Source: Streptomyces sp. 71268 (GTDB lineage Bacteria; Actinomycetota; Actinomycetes; Streptomycetales; Streptomycetaceae). Taken from it: a stretch of 64,000 bases of DNA. The stretch is from assembly GCF_029392895.1 (NCBI RefSeq), contig NZ_CP114200.1:5958501-6022500 (forward strand), read 5' to 3'. Position 1 is the stretch's first letter; every line of letters begins with the position of its first letter. This document shows positions 17,314-25,706 of the stretch, one piece after another. The notes under the pieces were generated by a model. The model searched no databases, was not told the DNA's origin, and saw nothing but the letters and a program-made list of their open reading frames with translations. Position numbers and translations under genes: made by a program.

Positions 17314-17744
17314 TCAGCCACCCGCGCGCGGTGGCCGCCGACGGGTCTCGGCCGGGCCGGCGCGGAACCCCCACGCCATCGTCGGTTCCATCGCAAAGCG
17401 GAACGCCCATCGCACCAGGGGCGTGCGCGACGCCGCGACCACCAGCCCGACCACCACCGTCACCACCACCTCACCCAGCGGCGGCCCCCGCGGCCACGGA
17501 CGGGCCTCCGCCCACCCGCCGAAGAGCGCGCCTTGGCGAGGAAGCAGACCACCAGCACCGCCGGGCACCCGAACAGACCGAGCGTCAGCCCCGGCCTGGT
17601 CCTCGGCGCCGCGCCCAACTCCTGGACGCTGTCGCTGCGGTAGAGCCGGCCGGCCGCACCTGTGGGTGCGCCCCGTCAGGGCTGGCGGACCGCGCTCTCA
17701 CCGGGGGAGGCGGGGGTGGTGGTGCCGAACATCTGAGGCGCCAT
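17314..17744 (-). pseudogene. Decayed small membrane-protein gene (stop plus frameshift)
   Basis: Read from ATG 17744 the frame MAPQMFGTTTPASPGESAVRQP has strong third-position G/C, then meets TGA at 17676-17678. The same frame continues past it as GRLYRSDSVQELGAAPRTRP and a hydrophobic span (LTLGLFGCPAVLVVCFLAKA), again with almost all third positions G or C. Near 17520 the coding signal moves to another frame (ALFGGWAEARPW), with a second span (VVVTVVVGLVVAA) and a natural stop at 17314. The pieces would form one two-span protein of about 143 residues. A sequencing error could explain the frameshift, but the separate in-frame stop argues for real decay. Confidence 0.5.
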
Positions 17745-18337
17745 AGTGGCCACCCCAGGAATGGGTAAAACTTTGCTAGAAATTTCCACTGCGCATTGTT
17801 CGCACGCGTACCAGTCCCGCTTCGGCCCCGGCGGGGCGCCAACCGAGCGCGCGTGGGTGGTCTCTCCGAGCGAGCATGGGCAGGGCAACTCGCCCTGTGG
17901 CGCGCGGCATTGGCCCTCTTGGCGAGGGTTGTCCAACGCTGGCGGAAGAGGCGGGAATTTCAACGCTTACGGGCAGTTTGTCCGCAGATTCATGGCGCGT
18001 TGAAGATATGCAGAATTCCCGTTAGCAATGTCGTTGTAAGGGGCACCAGGGTAGGAGATCCGGCCGAATTTATGCGGTGTGTATCGGACACCCGAGCCGC
18101 GCCGAACCGCCCCGTACCCCCGAGATCCGGGCCTGCCATCACTCCCGGAGGCGATTCGGGCCCCCCGATCGAAGCCCGGAAGGGCCGTCCGAGCAGCATG
18201 CGCGGTTGGCCAATGATTCGTCACCTGGCTCCAACCATCACTCACTTGGTGGCACGATGGTTCAGGTGGGGGTGTGCGGGGCCGTGCTCCTCCCCGGGCC
18301 GGAGAGACGTGTTGCGACCGAGGGCGAGGGATCAGTC
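17745..18337. other. Lower-GC intergenic stretch
   Basis: This stretch of about 590 bases is visibly less GC-rich than its surroundings, most clearly at 17750-17790 and 17950-18080. It carries short open frames on both strands but none with a Streptomyces third-position pattern, so I call no gene. The left end is probably the promoter of the decayed gene, the right end the promoter of the small membrane protein at 18338. The composition may mark old inserted DNA near a tRNA gene. Confidence 0.4.
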
Positions 18338-18532
18338 GTGGTTATTTCCCTGTCTGTTGTGCTGCTGGTTGGCATAATTTTGGCGTTTATCTTCAGGGCT
18401 GGGAAGATCAAGGCAGGGCCCATGCTCGTCGCCATGCTCTTCGGCTTCCTCCTCGCCTCGACCGATGCCTCCCCGGACATCCAGGAGTTCCTGGACAACG
18501 TGGCCGAGGGCATCAGCGACATCGAGTTCTAG
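18338..18532 (+). CDS. Small membrane protein, 64 residues
   Basis: The frame from GTG 18338 encodes a hydrophobic N-terminal span (ISLSVVLLVGIILAFIF), a short basic turn (RAGKIKAGP), a second hydrophobic segment (MLVAMLFGFLLAST) and an acidic C-terminus (DIQEFLDNVAEGISDIEF). Codon use is mixed at first (GTT, ATT, TTT) and typical Streptomyces later. Similar two-span small proteins occur on Streptomyces conjugative plasmids and integrative elements, often near transfer genes. Here it sits about 550 bases from a tRNA gene with no other element genes, so it may be a remnant or a resident of unknown job. Function is not assigned. Confidence 0.6.
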   Translation: MVISLSVVLLVGIILAFIFRAGKIKAGPMLVAMLFGFLLASTDASPDIQEFLDNVAEGISDIEF

Positions 18533-19030
18533 CCGGCCTCCCGCGTCCGCCGTGTGCGCCCGCGAGGGCGTGACGCGGCGGAGCGTGCGGCCTGCTCTCC
18601 GTACGTCACCGGCGTACGTCACGGCGCGAGCGGGCCGCCCCCGCGTCCGGCGCCGGGCCGCGTACGCCGGTCGGCCGGGGAGGGCCGGGGTGTGTGGGAG
18701 TCTCCCCACGTCGCGCCCCCGGCACAAGGGTCAGTACACGAGCAACTGGCCACTCGTCTCTCAGGTGTCCCGATTCTTCGGTTTCGCGCCCGCCGGGCCG
18801 CGTCGTCACCTCGCGCACCGGGCATCCCCTCCCGCGGGCCCGCCGGTCCGCGGGCCGTCTCACGCCACGTCGCCGCGGTCGAGTCCCCCGCCCCGCGCGG
18901 CCCAAACACGGCGGAGCGCCAGCGCGGGCGCCGTGGCCCCCTCGCCGTACACCGTCCGCGCCGCCCGACATCCCCGGGGGTCGCGACCGCGCGCGAGCGG
19001 CCGGATGGTCCGAACAGCGGCTCGCAACGC
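18533..19030. other. Gene-free GC-rich stretch before tRNA-Gly
   Basis: About 500 bases without a convincing gene. Long open frames exist on both strands, but they run into the tRNA gene and have no coherent codon signal. A short direct repeat (CGTACGTCAC, twice, at about 18600-18622) is the only structure I note. Confidence 0.4.
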
Positions 19031-19070
19031 CAACGGCCCGGCGGCGGAAGATCCGCACGCCGGGCCGTTG
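19031..19070 (-). terminator. Terminator of tRNA-Gly
   Basis: A perfect 13-bp outer stem (19031-19043 with 19058-19070) with a further inner stem of 4 bp, beginning 10 bases past the tRNA 3' end on the minus strand. Confidence 0.8.
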
Positions 19071-19079
19071 GGCAGGCAG

Positions 19080-19153
19080 TGGAGCGGGCGACGGGAATCG
19101 AACCCGCGTAGCCAGTTTGGAAGACTGGGGCTCTACCATTGAGCTACGCCCGC
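19080..19153 (-). tRNA. tRNA-Gly (anticodon TCC), CCA encoded
   Basis: Read on the minus strand: acceptor GCGGGCG pairs with CGCCCGC, the D arm has GTAGCTCAATGGTAGAGC, the anticodon stem CCAGT/ACTGG encloses loop CTTCCAA with anticodon TCC, and the T arm has GGGTTCGATTCCC. The discriminator T is at 19083 and the CCA end is encoded at 19082-19080. tRNA 3' ends are common integration sites for Streptomyces elements; no duplicate of this 3' end is seen in the window. Confidence 0.97.
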
Positions 19154-19345
19154 GCGCCACCGGTGAGGTGGGGCGATCGCCGTGGCGACCACCGAAAACA
19201 CCGGCCCGTACGAGCCCTCGCGGGCCCGGCCGTGGCACGAGGTGCATCGTAGCGGGTCAGCCCCGCCCTGCGCACACTTCGCCTGATCGCCGGAATAAGT
19301 GGCAGCCGACAGTCCGATCGGCATGTACCCTACGTGTCGCACCGG

Positions 19346-19422
19346 CGGGGTGTGGCGCAGCTTGGTAGCGCGTCCGCTTTGGGAGCGGAAGGTCGTCGGT
19401 TCGAATCCGGCCACCCCGACCA
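19346..19422 (+). tRNA. tRNA-Pro (anticodon TGG), CCA encoded
   Basis: Acceptor CGGGGTG pairs with CACCCCG, the D arm carries GGCGCAGCTTGGTAGCGC, the anticodon stem TCCGC/GCGGA encloses TTTGGGA with anticodon TGG, and the T arm has TTCGAATC. Discriminator A at 19419 is followed by an encoded CCA. It lies 375 bases upstream of tig and is divergent from tRNA-Gly. Confidence 0.97.
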
Positions 19423-19434
19423 GCATCACCTCGA

Positions 19435-19464
19435 ACGCCGCCCAGGCCACGGTCCGGGCGGCGT
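19435..19464 (+). terminator. Terminator of tRNA-Pro
   Basis: A perfect 9-bp stem ACGCCGCCC/GGGCGGCGT with a 12-base loop, 13 bases past the tRNA 3' end. Confidence 0.65.
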
Positions 19465-19577
19465 GTCGTTCGTACGGCGCAGCCCGTCGGCGCCGTTCCG
19501 CCCCGTTTCGCCGTGGGTCCGACCGGGTCTCGGGCGGCGGCTGTGAACGGGCATGATCCCGTTAGGGGGCGGCTCTC

Positions 19578-19598
19578 GCTTGCGGTTACTATGCAAGC
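19578..19598 (+). promoter_or_regulatory. Palindrome over the presumed tig promoter
   Basis: GCTTGC-N9-GCAAGC, a perfect inverted repeat whose spacer contains TACTAT (19587-19592), a good -10 hexamer. A protein bound here would cover the -10. It partly resembles the HspR operator type (CTTG...CAAG) but is two bases shorter and lacks the inner half-site letters, so HspR control is only a possibility. The 5' leader to the tig GTG would be about 200 bases. Confidence 0.5.
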
Positions 19599-19797
19599 TG
19601 CGCGCCTGTGTCTGTGATGACGGGAATGGGCCCGCCCCTGGTATCCCCTGGTAACACGGCGGGCGCTTCGCCAAGGGGCGCGATCCGCAGCGTCGCTGCA
19701 CCATCCACACGTCGCAGCACGCGCAGGCACGCACATGAAGAGCCACACTCAGAAGAACCAGAAGACCCCAAGAAGTCAGCCCCAAGGAGACCGAACC

Positions 19798-21252
19798 GTG
19801 AAGAGCGCCGTGGAGACCCTGAACCCGACTCGGGTTCGGCTCACTGTCGAGGTGCCCTTCGAGGAGCTCAAGCCCAGCCTCGACGCGGCGTACAAGAAGA
19901 TCAACCAGCAGGTCACGGTGGCGGGCTTCCGCAAGGGCAAGATCCCGGCCCGGGTCATCGACCAGCGGTTCGGCCGTGGCGCCGTGCTGGAGGAGGCCGT
20001 CAACGACGCGCTCCCGAAGTTCTACACCGAGGCGGTCAACGAGGGTGAGCTGAACGTCCTCGGCCAGCCCGAGGTCGACATCACCGAGCTGAAGGACGGC
20101 GAGCTGCTGGCCTTCACCGCCGAGGTGGACGTCCGTCCCGAGGTCGAGATCCCGGACTACTCCGGCATCGAGGTCACCGTCGACGCGGTCGAGGTCTCCG
20201 ACGAGGACGTCGACAAGTCGGTCGAGCAGCTCCGTGACCGCTTCGCCACCACCTCCGTGGTCGACCGCCCCGCCGCCGAGGGCGACACCCTCACGATCGA
20301 CCTTGAGGCCAGGGTCGACGGCGAGGTGCTGGAGGACGGCGTCGCCTCGGGCGTCTCGTACACCATCGGCTCGGGCCAGCTCCTGGACGGCATCGACGAG
20401 GCCGTCACCGGCGTCTCCGCCGGCGGCTCCGCCACCTTCACCTCCGAACTCAAGGGCGGTTCCGCCGAGGGCAAGGAGGCCGAGGTCAAGGTCGAGGTCA
20501 CCGAGGTCAAGTCCCGCGAACTGCCCGCGCTGGACGACGAGTTCGCGCAGCTGGCGAGCGAGTTCGACACGCTGGAGGAGCTGCGCGCCGACAGCCGCAA
20601 GCGCCTTGAGCAGATGAAGAAGTACGAGCAGGCCACCCAGGCCCAGGAGAAGGTGCTCGACGCCCTCCTGGAGCTGGCCGAGATCCCGATCCCGGAGAAG
20701 CTCCTCCAGGACGAGATCGAGACCCGCAAGCACAACCTGGTCAACCACCAGCTCGGTCAGATGGGCCTCGACCTCAAGAAGTACCTGGAGATCCAGGGCA
20801 AGACCGAGGAAGAGTTCGAGACCGAGACCAAGGAGCAGGCGGAGAAGGGCATCAAGACCCAGTTCCTCCTGGACGAGCTGGTCAGCAAGGAGGAGCTGCA
20901 GGTCGGCCAGGAAGAGCTGACCGAGCACCTGATGCGCCGCGCGCAGTCCTCCGGCATGAGCCCCGACCAGTTCGCGCAGGCCGTGGTCGAGGGTGGCCAG
21001 GTGCCGATGCTCGTCGGCGAGGTCGCCCGCGGTAAGGCGCTCGCGGTCGTGGTCGAGGCCGCCAAGGTCACCGACACCAACGGCGAGGTCGTCGACCTGG
21101 ACGACGAGGACGAGACCGCCGAGACCGTCGAGGCCGGTGGCGAGGAGGCGGCCGAGGGCGCCGACGCGCCGGAGGCCAAGGCCGACGAGGCCGCCGACGC
21201 GAAGGCCGCGGAGAAGGCTGACGAGAAGGCCGAGGAGAAGACCGAGGGCTGA
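19798..21252 (+). CDS. tig: Trigger factor (ribosome-bound chaperone)
   Basis: Ribosome-associated chaperone and prolyl isomerase of 484 residues that meets nascent chains at the exit tunnel. The N-terminal ribosome-binding domain has the signature region [11 protein letters not shown] (the basic tip that docks on L23). A PPIase-like domain follows (about 160-245), then the long helical C-terminal domain; the last 55 residues are an acidic Ala/Glu/Asp/Lys-rich tail, longer than in E. coli. I chose GTG 19798 because AAGGAG lies 9 bases upstream and the protein then begins [18 protein letters not shown] as in relatives; an ATG 21 codons earlier is less likely. Next to clpP1P2X, as in many bacteria. 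Confidence 0.96.
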   Translation: MKSAVETLNPTRVRLTVEVPFEELKPSLDAAYKKINQQVTVAGFRKGKIPARVIDQRFGRGAVLEEAVNDALPKFYTEAVNEGELNVLGQPEVDITELKDGELLAFTAEVDVRPEVEIPDYSGIEVTVDAVEVSDEDVDKSVEQLRDRFATTSVVDRPAAEGDTLTIDLEARVDGEVLEDGVASGVSYTIGSGQLLDGIDEAVTGVSAGGSATFTSELKGGSAEGKEAEVKVEVTEVKSRELPALDDEFAQLASEFDTLEELRADSRKRLEQMKKYEQATQAQEKVLDALLELAEIPIPEKLLQDEIETRKHNLVNHQLGQMGLDLKKYLEIQGKTEEEFETETKEQAEKGIKTQFLLDELVSKEELQVGQEELTEHLMRRAQSSGMSPDQFAQAVVEGGQVPMLVGEVARGKALAVVVEAAKVTDTNGEVVDLDDEDETAETVEAGGEEAAEGADAPEAKADEAADAKAAEKADEKAEEKTEG

Positions 21253-21285
21253 GCCCCGGCCTGATCCCGGCGCGGGACACCACGG

Positions 21286-21319
21286 CACGGGTCCGGACGC
21301 ACACGCGTCCGGACCCGTG
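21286..21319 (+). terminator. Terminator of tig
   Basis: A perfect 15-bp stem (21286-21300 with 21305-21319), loop ACAC, 33 bases past the tig stop. It separates tig from the clp operon. Confidence 0.85.
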
Positions 21320-21548
21320 TCCGTCCCCCCGCCCGCCCGGGCCGGCGCGTGCCGACCCGTGGTCGAAAGGCCGGGACCCCCTGCGCACACCCGTACGACC
21401 GCGTCGCACCGGGGCCACGGCCCGGTGCCGGAAGGCGGCCGGGCGGGGCTGTGCGGCCGTCCGCCGGCCCGGCGGGGCCCGTTCGCCTTTGCCGGCCGGC
21501 ACACGGGTCGACCGGCGCTCCACCGGGCGCACAGCGCCCCGGAGCCTG

Positions 21549-21562
21549 CGCTCACAGCGAAC
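21549..21562 (-). promoter_or_regulatory. ClgR box upstream of clpP1
   Basis: On the minus strand the sequence reads GTTCGC-TGTGA-GCG, matching the GTTCGC-N5-GCG recognition pattern described for the Streptomyces activator ClgR. It lies about 185 bases before the clpP1 start, with the operon promoter presumably between (TAGGGT or TAGATA at 21601-21615 as -10 candidates). ClgR raises clp expression when misfolded protein accumulates, and is itself a Clp substrate. Confidence 0.75.
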
Positions 21563-21744
21563 AGTTCCGGATGCGGGATGGCGTTGTCCGACCTGCGCGT
21601 TAGGGTCCGTAGATACGAGGGCGGGGGTGGCGCTCCGGGAAGCCTCCGGAGCGTGAGGGGCGGGCTCCAGGCGCCGCTTGACCCCTGTCCGCACGAAGAC
21701 GCTGAGACGGCTCGCGGCCGTCGAATCAACGAGCAGGTGGATAC

Positions 21745-22362
21745 GTGACGAATCTGATGCCTTCCGCCGCCGGCGAGCCGACCGTCGGTGGCGGCCTCGG
21801 CGACCAGGTCTACAACCGGTTGCTCGGGGAGCGGATCATCTTCCTCGGCCAGCCGGTCGACGACGACATCGCCAACAAGATCACCGCGCAGCTGCTCCTG
21901 CTCGCCGCGGACCCTGACAAGGACATCAACCTCTACATCAACAGCCCGGGCGGCTCCATCTCGGCCGGCATGGCGATCTACGACACCATGCAGTTCATCC
22001 CGAACGACGTGGTCACCATCGCCATGGGCCTCGCCGCCTCGATGGGTCAGTTCCTGCTCAGCGCGGGCACCCCGGGCAAGCGGTTCGCGCTGCCGAACGC
22101 CGAGATCCTGATCCACCAGCCCTCCGCCGGCCTGGCGGGCTCGGCCTCCGACATCAAGATCCACGCCGAGCGGCTGCTGCACACGAAGAAGCGGATGGCG
22201 GAGCTGACCGCCTTCCACACCGGCCAGACCGTCGAGCAGATCACCCGCGACTCCGACCGCGACCGCTGGTTCTCCGCCGAGGAGGCCAAGGAGTACGGCC
22301 TGATCGACGACGTCATGGCCTCCGCCGCGAGCGTTCCGGGCGGCGGCGGGACCGGGGCCTGA
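21745..22362 (+). CDS. clpP1: ATP-dependent Clp protease proteolytic subunit ClpP1
   Basis: Serine-protease subunit of the Clp barrel, 205 residues. The catalytic triad is visible: the serine in [14 protein letters not shown], the histidine in [10 protein letters not shown] and the aspartate in the [20 protein letters not shown] region. The GTG start at 21745 gives [10 protein letters not shown] and a short propeptide before [13 protein letters not shown]. Actinobacterial ClpP1 and ClpP2 form a mixed double ring driven by ClpX or ClpC. The gene is 44 bases from clpP2 and forms an operon with it. Target of acyldepsipeptide antibiotics; control is probably by the ClgR site upstream. Confidence 0.96.
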   Translation: MTNLMPSAAGEPTVGGGLGDQVYNRLLGERIIFLGQPVDDDIANKITAQLLLLAADPDKDINLYINSPGGSISAGMAIYDTMQFIPNDVVTIAMGLAASMGQFLLSAGTPGKRFALPNAEILIHQPSAGLAGSASDIKIHAERLLHTKKRMAELTAFHTGQTVEQITRDSDRDRWFSAEEAKEYGLIDDVMASAASVPGGGGTGA

Positions 22363-22406
22363 GCGGCACCCGAGCGTCCACTTCCAGCCCACCGAACGCC
22401 ATCAGG

Positions 22407-23075
22407 ATGGTGAACACGCAGATGAACAACAACGCCGGTAGCGGTCTGTACCAGGGCCCGGTCGCCGAGTCCCGGTACGTCGTCCCGCGCTTCGTGGAGC
22501 GCACCTCGCAGGGCGTGCGCGAGTACGACCCGTACGCCAAGCTCTTCGAAGAGCGGGTCATCTTCCTCGGCGTCCAGATCGACGACGCCTCCGCGAACGA
22601 CGTCATGGCGCAGTTGCTGTGCCTGGAGTCGATGGACCCCGACCGCGACATCTCGATCTACATCAACTCGCCCGGCGGCTCGTTCACCGCGCTGACGGCT
22701 ATCTACGACACGATGCAGTTCGTCAAGCCCGACATCCAGACGGTGTGCATGGGACAGGCGGCGTCCGCCGCGGCCGTGCTGCTCGCGGCCGGCACGCCCG
22801 GCAAGCGGATGGCGCTGCCCAACGCCCGCGTCCTGATCCACCAGCCGTACAGCGAGACCGGCCGTGGCCAGGTCTCCGACCTGGAGATCGCGGCCAACGA
22901 GATCCTGCGGATGCGTTCGCAGCTCGAGGAGATGCTGGCCAAGCACTCCACGACGCCGATCGAGAAGATCCGCGACGACATCGAGCGCGACAAGATCCTC
23001 ACCGCTGAGGAGTCGCTGGCGTACGGTCTGGTGGACCAGATCGTCTCGACCCGCAAGAGTTCCGTTTCGGTTTGA
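22407..23075 (+). CDS. clpP2: ATP-dependent Clp protease proteolytic subunit ClpP2
   Basis: Second Clp protease subunit, 222 residues, 44 bases after clpP1. Catalytic serine in [14 protein letters not shown], histidine in [10 protein letters not shown] and aspartate in the [13 protein letters not shown] region. It has a longer N-terminal leader (about 30 residues with NNNAGSG) than ClpP1. Start ATG 22407 is used here; ATG 22422 (NNNAGSGLY) is an alternative. It pairs with ClpP1 in the mixed protease. A large two-part hairpin follows before clpX. Confidence 0.95.
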   Translation: MVNTQMNNNAGSGLYQGPVAESRYVVPRFVERTSQGVREYDPYAKLFEERVIFLGVQIDDASANDVMAQLLCLESMDPDRDISIYINSPGGSFTALTAIYDTMQFVKPDIQTVCMGQAASAAAVLLAAGTPGKRMALPNARVLIHQPYSETGRGQVSDLEIAANEILRMRSQLEEMLAKHSTTPIEKIRDDIERDKILTAEESLAYGLVDQIVSTRKSSVSV

Positions 23076-23096
23076 TCCCGCCGCGTCGGGAGCGGT

Positions 23097-23146
23097 CCCC
23101 CTTGGCGTGCACTCGATGCCGTGTGGATCGAGTCGCTCCAAGGGGG
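23097..23146 (+). terminator. Two-part hairpin between clpP2 and clpX
   Basis: An outer perfect stem CCCCCTTGG/CCAAGGGGG (23097-23105, 23138-23146) encloses an inner perfect stem ACTCGAT/ATCGAGT (23111-23117, 23127-23133) with a 9-base loop. It starts 22 bases past the clpP2 stop and lies about 90 bases before clpX. It could be a terminator or attenuator that sets ClpX below ClpP, or an RNA-processing site. No U-tract follows. Confidence 0.6.
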
Positions 23147-23238
23147 GCCCGCACGGGGGCCCCGGCAAGGTACCGTCGATAGGCAAGCACCCGGGTCTGC
23201 GCAAGCGTTGCAGATCCCAGGCGAAGGGGAAGCACCTC

Positions 23239-24525
23239 GTGGCACGCATCGGTGACGGCGGCGACCTGCTCAAGTGCTCATTCTGTGGGAAGAGCCAGAA
23301 GCAGGTGAAGAAGCTCATCGCAGGCCCCGGTGTGTACATCTGCGACGAGTGCATCGATCTCTGCAACGAGATCATCGAGGAGGAGCTCGCGGAGACCTCC
23401 GAGGTGCGCTGGGAGGAGCTTCCCAAGCCGCGCGAGATCTACGAGTTCCTCGAGGGCTACGTCGTCGGCCAGGAGGCCGCGAAGAAGGCGCTCTCGGTGG
23501 CCGTCTACAACCACTACAAGCGCGTTCAGGCGGGCGAGGCCGCGAGCAGCCGCGACGACGGCATCGAGCTGTCGAAGTCCAACATCCTGCTGCTCGGCCC
23601 GACCGGCTCCGGCAAGACGCTGCTGGCGCAGACGCTGGCCCGGATGCTCAACGTGCCGTTCGCCATCGCCGACGCCACCGCCCTCACGGAGGCGGGGTAC
23701 GTGGGCGAGGACGTCGAGAACATCCTGCTCAAGCTGATCCAGGCCGCTGACTACGACGTCAAGAAGGCCGAGACCGGGATCATCTACATCGACGAGATCG
23801 ACAAGGTCGCCCGCAAGAGCGAGAACCCGTCGATCACCCGCGACGTCAGCGGCGAGGGCGTGCAGCAGGCGCTGCTGAAGATCCTGGAGGGCACCACGGC
23901 CTCCGTCCCGCCGCAGGGCGGACGCAAGCACCCGCACCAGGAGTTCATCCAGATCGACACGACGAACGTGCTGTTCATCGTGGGCGGTGCGTTCGCCGGC
24001 CTGGAGAAGATCATCGAGTCGCGGGCGGGCGCCAAGGGCATCGGCTTCGGGGCCACCATCCGCTCCAAGCGCGAGATCGAGGCCAGCGACCAGTTCCAGG
24101 AGGTCATGCCGGAGGACCTGGTGAAGTTCGGGATGATCCCCGAGTTCATCGGCAGGCTCCCCGTCATCACCTCGGTGCACAACCTCGACCGCGAGGCGCT
24201 GCTCCAGATCCTGGTCGAGCCGCGCAACGCGCTCGTCAAGCAGTACCAGCGGCTGTTCGAACTCGACGGTGTGGAGCTGGAGTTCGACCGCCCGGCCCTG
24301 GAGGCCATCGCCGACCAGGCCATCCTGCGCGGCACCGGCGCCCGTGGCCTGCGCGCCATCATGGAGGAGGTCCTCCAGTCGGTGATGTACGAGGTGCCCT
24401 CCCGCAAGGACGTGGCTCGCGTCGTCATCACCGAAGAGGTCGTCCACTCGCACGTGAACCCGACCCTGGTGCCGCGTGAGCCGCGCATCGTCGGCAAGGA
24501 CGAGCGGCACGAGAAGAGCGCGTAG
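23239..24525 (+). CDS. clpX: ATP-dependent Clp protease ATP-binding subunit ClpX
   Basis: Hexameric AAA+ unfoldase of 428 residues that feeds ssrA-tagged and other substrates into ClpP. It has the N-terminal C4 zinc domain (CSFCGK then CDECIDLC), Walker A GPTGSGKT, pore loop GYVGED, Walker [10 protein letters not shown], and the IGF-type loop ([11 protein letters not shown]) that docks on ClpP. GTG 23239 ([12 protein letters not shown]) gives the normal family start; the reading frame further up is open but shows no homology. It follows the clpP2 hairpin and ends at a very strong terminator. Confidence 0.96.
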   Translation: MARIGDGGDLLKCSFCGKSQKQVKKLIAGPGVYICDECIDLCNEIIEEELAETSEVRWEELPKPREIYEFLEGYVVGQEAAKKALSVAVYNHYKRVQAGEAASSRDDGIELSKSNILLLGPTGSGKTLLAQTLARMLNVPFAIADATALTEAGYVGEDVENILLKLIQAADYDVKKAETGIIYIDEIDKVARKSENPSITRDVSGEGVQQALLKILEGTTASVPPQGGRKHPHQEFIQIDTTNVLFIVGGAFAGLEKIIESRAGAKGIGFGATIRSKREIEASDQFQEVMPEDLVKFGMIPEFIGRLPVITSVHNLDREALLQILVEPRNALVKQYQRLFELDGVELEFDRPALEAIADQAILRGTGARGLRAIMEEVLQSVMYEVPSRKDVARVVITEEVVHSHVNPTLVPREPRIVGKDERHEKSA

Positions 24526-24544
24526 CGCGCTACCTGACTGAGTG

Positions 24545-24590
24545 ACGCGCGAGGGGCGCCCGGCCAACCGGCCGGGCGCCCCTCGCGCGT
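24545..24590. terminator. Bidirectional terminator after clpX
   Basis: A perfect 21-bp GC stem (24545-24565 with 24570-24590), loop AACC. It lies between convergent clpX and the next minus-strand gene and can serve both. Confidence 0.9.
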
Positions 24591-24620
24591 GACGGTATGT
24601 CATGTGGGGAGGCGGTTGCC

Positions 24621-25562
24621 TCACTTCGGCGCGCGGGCGTCCTTGTAGACCTGGGCGGTGACGTCGGCGACGGCGCTGAGGTCCGCGGCGCCGGGGTTGG
24701 TCACGAGGGCCGGGTCGCCGTAGATGACGGAGCCGAGCGTGCTGGAGTCGCCCCAGGCGCACGTCTGGATGGGCACCGAGTTCGTCTTGACCACCTGGCA
24801 CTTGACGACGACGCCGTCGAGGCCGGTCGGGGTGAACTCCTGTGGAGTCCCCTGCGGCTCGGCGCTCCCGCTCGTGCGCATCTTCTGGAAGTACCAGTCG
24901 ACGCTGCCCTCCGGGTCGGTGGACGTGCCGTACGCGCCGACGAGGGTGAGCCTCTTGGTGTTTCCCTGGTGGTACTCCGCCGAGACCGACCCCTCGGTGG
25001 TGAAGCCCGTCGGCTCCTCGCCGTCCGGGCCGGTGCTGTTCTGCGGTGTGCCCTTGCGCTGGAAGTCGCCCGCGACCGTCAGCGGCGTCGTCAGCTTGTA
25101 CCGCTGGGCCGGCTCGGTCACCTCCGGCTGGGTCTCGTCGGTGCCGCCCGTCCCGCCCGAACCCTGCTGGCCGCCGGTGTCGCCGACGACGGTGTCCTTC
25201 TTCTTGTTCTTGGCCGAATCGTCGTCACCGTCGCCCCCGTTGAACAACAGGACCGCGCCGACGACCGCCGCGCAGGCCACGACCGCGCCCACGACGATGC
25301 CGACCGTCTTGTTCCTGTTGCCCCCGCCCTGCGGCGGCATCGGCGGGCCCGGCTGCTGGTACTGGCCCAGCTGCCCATACGGGCCCGGCTGCTGCTGCGG
25401 GTACCCGTAGCCCTGCGGGGGCTGCCCGTAGGGGCCGGGCTGGGGCGGCTGGGGCGGGTAGCCGTAGCCCGGGTCTCCAGCCGCGCCGCCCTGGCCGTAG
25501 GGCCCCGGCTGTGGGGGCTGTTGGGGCTGCTGGCCGTAGGGGCCGGGCTGGTGGTAGCTCAT
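24621..25562 (-). CDS. Membrane-anchored protein with PGPYGQ-rich N-terminus (copy 1)
   Basis: A 313-residue protein of unknown function. The first 85 residues are low-complexity, with repeats of PGPYGQ and GYGYP, presumably cytoplasmic. One membrane span follows (IVVGAVVACAAVVGAVLLF, about 90-110), then a charged spacer (DDDSAKNKKKD) and an extracytoplasmic domain of about 190 residues with two cysteines (VVVKCQVV, QTCAWGD) that could pair. It is a paralogue of the gene at 25707: both share YxLTTPxTVAGDFQRxG and CAWGD-type motifs. The ATG at 25562 is supported by the repeat start MSYHQPGPYG. No family is assigned. Confidence 0.78.
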   Translation of the reverse strand: MSYHQPGPYGQQPQQPPQPGPYGQGGAAGDPGYGYPPQPPQPGPYGQPPQGYGYPQQQPGPYGQLGQYQQPGPPMPPQGGGNRNKTVGIVVGAVVACAAVVGAVLLFNGGDGDDDSAKNKKKDTVVGDTGGQQGSGGTGGTDETQPEVTEPAQRYKLTTPLTVAGDFQRKGTPQNSTGPDGEEPTGFTTEGSVSAEYHQGNTKRLTLVGAYGTSTDPEGSVDWYFQKMRTSGSAEPQGTPQEFTPTGLDGVVVKCQVVKTNSVPIQTCAWGDSSTLGSVIYGDPALVTNPGAADLSAVADVTAQVYKDARAPK

Positions 25563-25706
25563 GGGTTCCCTCGTTCTGCTGCGTACGGTGTCGCGGCTGG
25601 TAGGAGCGGTGGTTGGGCACGGCGTGGGAGGGGCCGGGGCCTCGGGTGGACGGGCCCCGGCCGCCGTGGTGCCGGCGGGGTCGCGCGGACTCCGCTCGCG
25701 GGCCGG

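Noticed and set aside
17676..17963. 95-codon minus-strand frame with a CxxC near the tRNA region
   Set aside because: Only its last 22 codons, from ATG 17744, show the Streptomyces pattern; the earlier part is low-GC and unconvincing. The end is included in the decayed gene.
18465..19450. Open frames running through tRNA-Gly and tRNA-Pro on either strand
   Set aside because: Their protein sequences are translations of the tRNA genes, a common false annotation; the tRNA structures are complete.
21475..21500. Second possible ClgR site (GTTCGC at about 21480)
   Set aside because: The second half-site is missing at the needed spacing.
19426..22392. Very long minus-strand open frame of 988 codons opposite tig and clpP1
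   Set aside because: It is the antisense shadow of high-GC coding sequence; its codons lack the third-position pattern, and tig, clpP1 and their motifs are certain.
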